Source of the DNA: Variovorax sp. PAMC26660
Lineage (GTDB): Bacteria > Pseudomonadota > Gammaproteobacteria > Burkholderiales > Burkholderiaceae_C
Length of the DNA: 64,000 nucleotides
NCBI RefSeq assembly: GCF_014302995.1
Contig: NZ_CP060295.1
Span: 6,129,501-6,193,500, forward strand
Direction: 5' to 3'
The translations under genes were made by a program, and so were the position numbers. The stretch's first letter is position 1. Every line of letters starts with the position of its first letter. Positions 61,559-64,000 of the stretch are shown here, piece by piece. The notes beneath the pieces are model-generated. The model had not been told where the DNA came from, searched no databases, and saw only the letters and a list, made by a program, of their open reading frames with translations.

Positions 61559-62452
61559 ATGGCGACCCGCACGACGACCCAAGGCTTCTTCGATCCCGGT
61601 ACCTGGACGGTTTCTTACGTCGTCTGGGACCATGCAATGCAGCGCGCTGCTGTTATCGACCCTGTTCTGGACTACGACTTCAAGTCGGGGCACACGGGCA
61701 CGGCTTCGGCTGATCGACTGCTGGCCTATGTGCGGGACAAGGGCCTGCAGGTCGACTGGATTCTGGAAACCCATGCGCACGCCGATCACCTGTCCGGGGC
61801 GCGCTACGTCCAAGGGCAGGTCGGCGGCCAGATCGCCATCGGCGAGAACATCCGCGCCGTTCAGGCGACCTTCAAGAAGCTCTACAACCTCGAGCGCAGC
61901 TTCCTGCCGGACGGCACCCAGTTCGACCACCTCTTCGGGGACGGAGAGACTTTCAAGATTGGCGAGGTAGAGGCCACTGCGTTGCTGGTGCCGGGCCACA
62001 CTCCAGCAGACATGGCTTACCTAGTGGACGGCTGCGTCTTTGTCGGCGATACGCTCTTCATGCCCGACGTTGGCAGCGCACGTGCGGATTTTCCCGGCGG
62101 CGATGCGCGCCAGCTGTTCGCTTCGATGCACCGACTGCTGGACCTGCCACCCGAGACTGCGATGTATGTCTGCCACGACTATCCGCCCGCATCTCGATCG
62201 CCACGCTGGCAGACCACTGTCGCGGAGCAGCGCGCCCATAACGTCCACGTACACGACGGCGTCAGCGAGGACGCTTTCGTCGCCATGCGGACGGCTCGTG
62301 ACGCCACCCTGGATGTTCCGACGCTCATCCTTCCGTCGATTCAGGTGAACGTGCGCGGCGGGCAGCTTCCGCCCCCGGACGATAACGGGGTCGCCTACCT
62401 TCGCATTCCGCTAAATGCGCTTGCTGTTCATCCGCTGGTTGGTTCAAAGTAA
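61559..62452 (+). CDS. blh: Persulfide dioxygenase of the Blh/ETHE1 group (MBL fold)
   Basis: The 297-residue metallo-beta-lactamase-fold protein has H72-x-H74-x-D76-H77 in ETHAHADHLSG, His147 in VPGHTPADM, Asp164 in FVGDTLFM and the group signature PDVGSARADFPGGD. The EQRAHNV-like tail is typical of Blh. It would oxidise persulfide on glutathione or a similar thiol to sulfite, with Fe(II) bound at the mono-iron site. The ATG at 61559 (MATRTTTQGFFDP) is preferred over an upstream start at 61502. It is divergent from the BigR-like repressor and the YeeE pair. Confidence 0.88.
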   Translation: MATRTTTQGFFDPGTWTVSYVVWDHAMQRAAVIDPVLDYDFKSGHTGTASADRLLAYVRDKGLQVDWILETHAHADHLSGARYVQGQVGGQIAIGENIRAVQATFKKLYNLERSFLPDGTQFDHLFGDGETFKIGEVEATALLVPGHTPADMAYLVDGCVFVGDTLFMPDVGSARADFPGGDARQLFASMHRLLDLPPETAMYVCHDYPPASRSPRWQTTVAEQRAHNVHVHDGVSEDAFVAMRTARDATLDVPTLILPSIQVNVRGGQLPPPDDNGVAYLRIPLNALAVHPLVGSK

Positions 62453-62530
62453 GCGCTTGAGCTCGGCTTGGGATTTGCAGTTTCGGCGGCACGTGCAGGT
62501 CAATTGCCGAGTCCCTGCATCGCAGGCCCC

Positions 62531-62809
62531 CTAGGCGTCATGGTCGCCGACCTCTGGGTAGGCGGCCAAGCGTGTGAGCGCAAAGACATGATCGGTGAAG
62601 CCCGCAGTATCGGTGTAGTGCTTTTCGAGCTGCAAGTCGGACTCGCAGTACAGTAGGCCGTCGAGTGCATAAGTCGAGCCGCGCACGCTGACTTTGACCA
62701 ATAGGTCGGTTTCGCTGAACGTGTACGACAGGATCAAATCGCCGTTAGCGTCGGGAAATTGTGCCCTCTCCCCTGACGTTGCGTTGGTGCGTAGCCTAGC
62801 TGGACGCAA
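62531..62809 (-). pseudogene. Remnant of a Tn3-family transposase
   Basis: The 92-residue frame contains [12 protein letters not shown] and [12 protein letters not shown], then [15 protein letters not shown], which are unmistakable pieces of Tn3-family transposases. One carries the second catalytic Asp. It has no complete ends, and the pieces are brought together by deletion. It is from a different subgroup than the full-length transposase in the window, so it is the trace of another element bordering the sulfur module. Confidence 0.8.
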
Positions 62810-64000
62810 TTAGGTCGCTGGAGGCGATGTGAGGACCGGAAAGAGGACGGTGACGCTCAAGCCGGTTTGCTTCGCTTGATCTGAGAAATCGAGATCAATT
62901 TGCGCACCGATGCGATTGGCAGTCGTCTGCACGATAGACAGCCCCAGGCCCGAGCCAATCTGCTCGCTGCCCAGCGTGCGGTAGAAAGGATCAAAAACGC
63001 GGTCCCGTTCGGCCAATGGGATGCCTGGCCCGTTGTCCTGGATGCGCAGTTCGACTTTCCCGTCCGACACATCCACCGAAAGATCGACCCGCCCTCCCTC
63101 TGGCGTGTAGCGAATCGCGTTATCGACCAGGTTCTTGACCACAGCGATCATGTCCAATTCGCTCGCCCACACTTTGGCGTCTTGCGTGCCTTCGACACCG
63201 ATGTCGATGTGCTTGGCTTCGGCTGACGGCATGAGGTCTTCCAGCACGCGGCGATAGATGCCCTGGACAGATACCGGCGACTGCGGCAAGTCGGTGGCCG
63301 ACTGCGCCTTGGCCAAGGTCAGAAGTTGATCCAACAGGCTCCGGCCACGCTCGATGCCTTGGCGCAGCACTGTCAGCCGTTCGCGTGCCAGGCCGGACAT
63401 TTCCGCTTCTGCCAGTCGTTCCGCTTGCAGCGAAAGCGCGGTCAGCGGCGAGCGTAGCTCGTGCGCGGCGTCCGCCACAAAGCGACGTTGCGATTCCATC
63501 GACTCGCCGACACGTGAGAGCAGGCGGTTGATCGCCACGGCGAACGCGCGCACTTCGAGCGGAAGGTGACGGTCTTCGACGGGGTGCAATTCCTGATTGC
63601 CACGCAGGTCGATTTCCTTTGATAGCGCAGCAATTGGCCGGAACATCTTGCGTACCAAGTCGGCGACGATCAGCAGCAAAACTGGCGCGAGAATCAGGAG
63701 AGGCATCACTGTACGTAGCGCCCCATCACGGGCAATTTCATTGCGAAAGCCGGATTCCTGCGCCACGGCGATGCGTTCGCCGGCAGTTGTGGTCATGACC
63801 AGCACGCGGAAGGCCTCGCCGCTAACTTCTAGCGTATGCAGCCCATCGGCCAGGGTTGTCGGGAGCGGGAGTGTTCCGCCTGTATCCACACTTGACGCAG
63901 AGGGATTGGCCTCGCCCAAGCGCTGGACGATCACGCGCGACTCTTCATCGGCATCCTTGAGACGGGTATCGGTGGTCGGCGTGGTCGGCGACAGGCGCTG
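62810..64000 (-). CDS. Sensor histidine kinase, 5' end outside the window
   Basis: The frame is open to the right edge, giving 396 visible residues. It shows the end of a periplasmic sensor part, a membrane helix (VMPLLILAPVLLLIVADLV), a HAMP-like linker, the H-box with FVADAAHELRSPLTAL, the N-box NLVDNAIRYTPEGG and the ATP-lid motifs DNGPGIP and GSGLGLSIV. The layout is of the QseC/TctE group of two-component sensors. The partner response regulator is probably just beyond the edge. No stimulus can be named. Confidence 0.92.
   Translation of the reverse strand, partial: QRLSPTTPTTDTRLKDADEESRVIVQRLGEANPSASSVDTGGTLPLPTTLADGLHTLEVSGEAFRVLVMTTTAGERIAVAQESGFRNEIARDGALRTVMPLLILAPVLLLIVADLVRKMFRPIAALSKEIDLRGNQELHPVEDRHLPLEVRAFAVAINRLLSRVGESMESQRRFVADAAHELRSPLTALSLQAERLAEAEMSGLARERLTVLRQGIERGRSLLDQLLTLAKAQSATDLPQSPVSVQGIYRRVLEDLMPSAEAKHIDIGVEGTQDAKVWASELDMIAVVKNLVDNAIRYTPEGGRVDLSVDVSDGKVELRIQDNGPGIPLAERDRVFDPFYRTLGSEQIGSGLGLSIVQTTANRIGAQIDLDFSDQAKQTGLSVTVLFPVLTSPPAT

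Overview
The window reads as chromosome of a GC-rich beta-proteobacterium of the order Burkholderiales, most likely Comamonadaceae and Variovorax-like. This is inferred from the gene order of the type VI secretion system (T6SS), the orphan Bug/TctC binding proteins, the fused indolepyruvate oxidoreductase and the codon usage; no rRNA or other marker gene is present to prove it.

Bases 1-17,052 hold a nearly complete T6SS core. The C-terminus of tssM, tagF and an OmpA-type gene run forward. tssJ-K-L-A run backward. A TPR-like lipoprotein gene and tssB-C-hcp-E-F-G-H run forward from a shared AT-rich divergent promoter region. Bases 17,091-35,204 are the payload region, with two different vgrG modules. 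Module 1 is vgrG1, a DUF4123 adaptor, a large VasX/BTH_I2691-type membrane effector and a tandem array of four DUF6708-type immunity paralogues, the fourth frameshifted in a poly-T tract. Module 2 is vgrG2, which has a C-terminal docking-like extension, then a multidomain effector ending in an ExK nuclease-like domain, then two DUF1910/DUF1911 (PoNi-type) immunity genes. The second PoNi-type gene has lost its C-terminus, and it is surrounded by short vgrG scars. This is an actively rearranging toxin-immunity locus.

Bases 35,233-41,911 carry assorted housekeeping and metabolic genes: a SnoaL-like protein, a DUF2867 protein, an Lrp regulator divergent from a fused indolepyruvate ferredoxin oxidoreductase, DoxX and a PAP2 phosphatase. 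Bases 41,981-52,754 look like a catabolic regulon: a tannase/feruloyl esterase lipoprotein, an acyl-aryl-type alpha/beta hydrolase, an enoyl-CoA hydratase, two Bug proteins, a second alpha/beta hydrolase, an IclR regulator, an SDR, a NIPSNAP protein, homogentisate 1,2-dioxygenase and an FMN reductase. Two near-identical operator-like sites, CATGTTC-N7-GGACAAAC, lie at the iclR start and upstream of the first hydrolase operon.

From 52,804 on the sequence is patchy and shaped by mobile DNA. A secreted Kelch protein gene is cut off by the left end of a Tn3-family element with a full-length transposase. A truncated nucleoside deoxyribosyltransferase, a small orphan gene, a YXWGXW-repeat protein and a short trimeric autotransporter follow. 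Next comes a persulfide-responsive sulfur module: a BigR/SqrR-like repressor and two half-size YeeE/YedE transporters, divergent from a Blh-type persulfide dioxygenase, with an inverted repeat over the promoter. A Tn3 transposase remnant and a sensor histidine kinase, cut by the window edge, close the window. No tRNA, rRNA or CRISPR array was seen.
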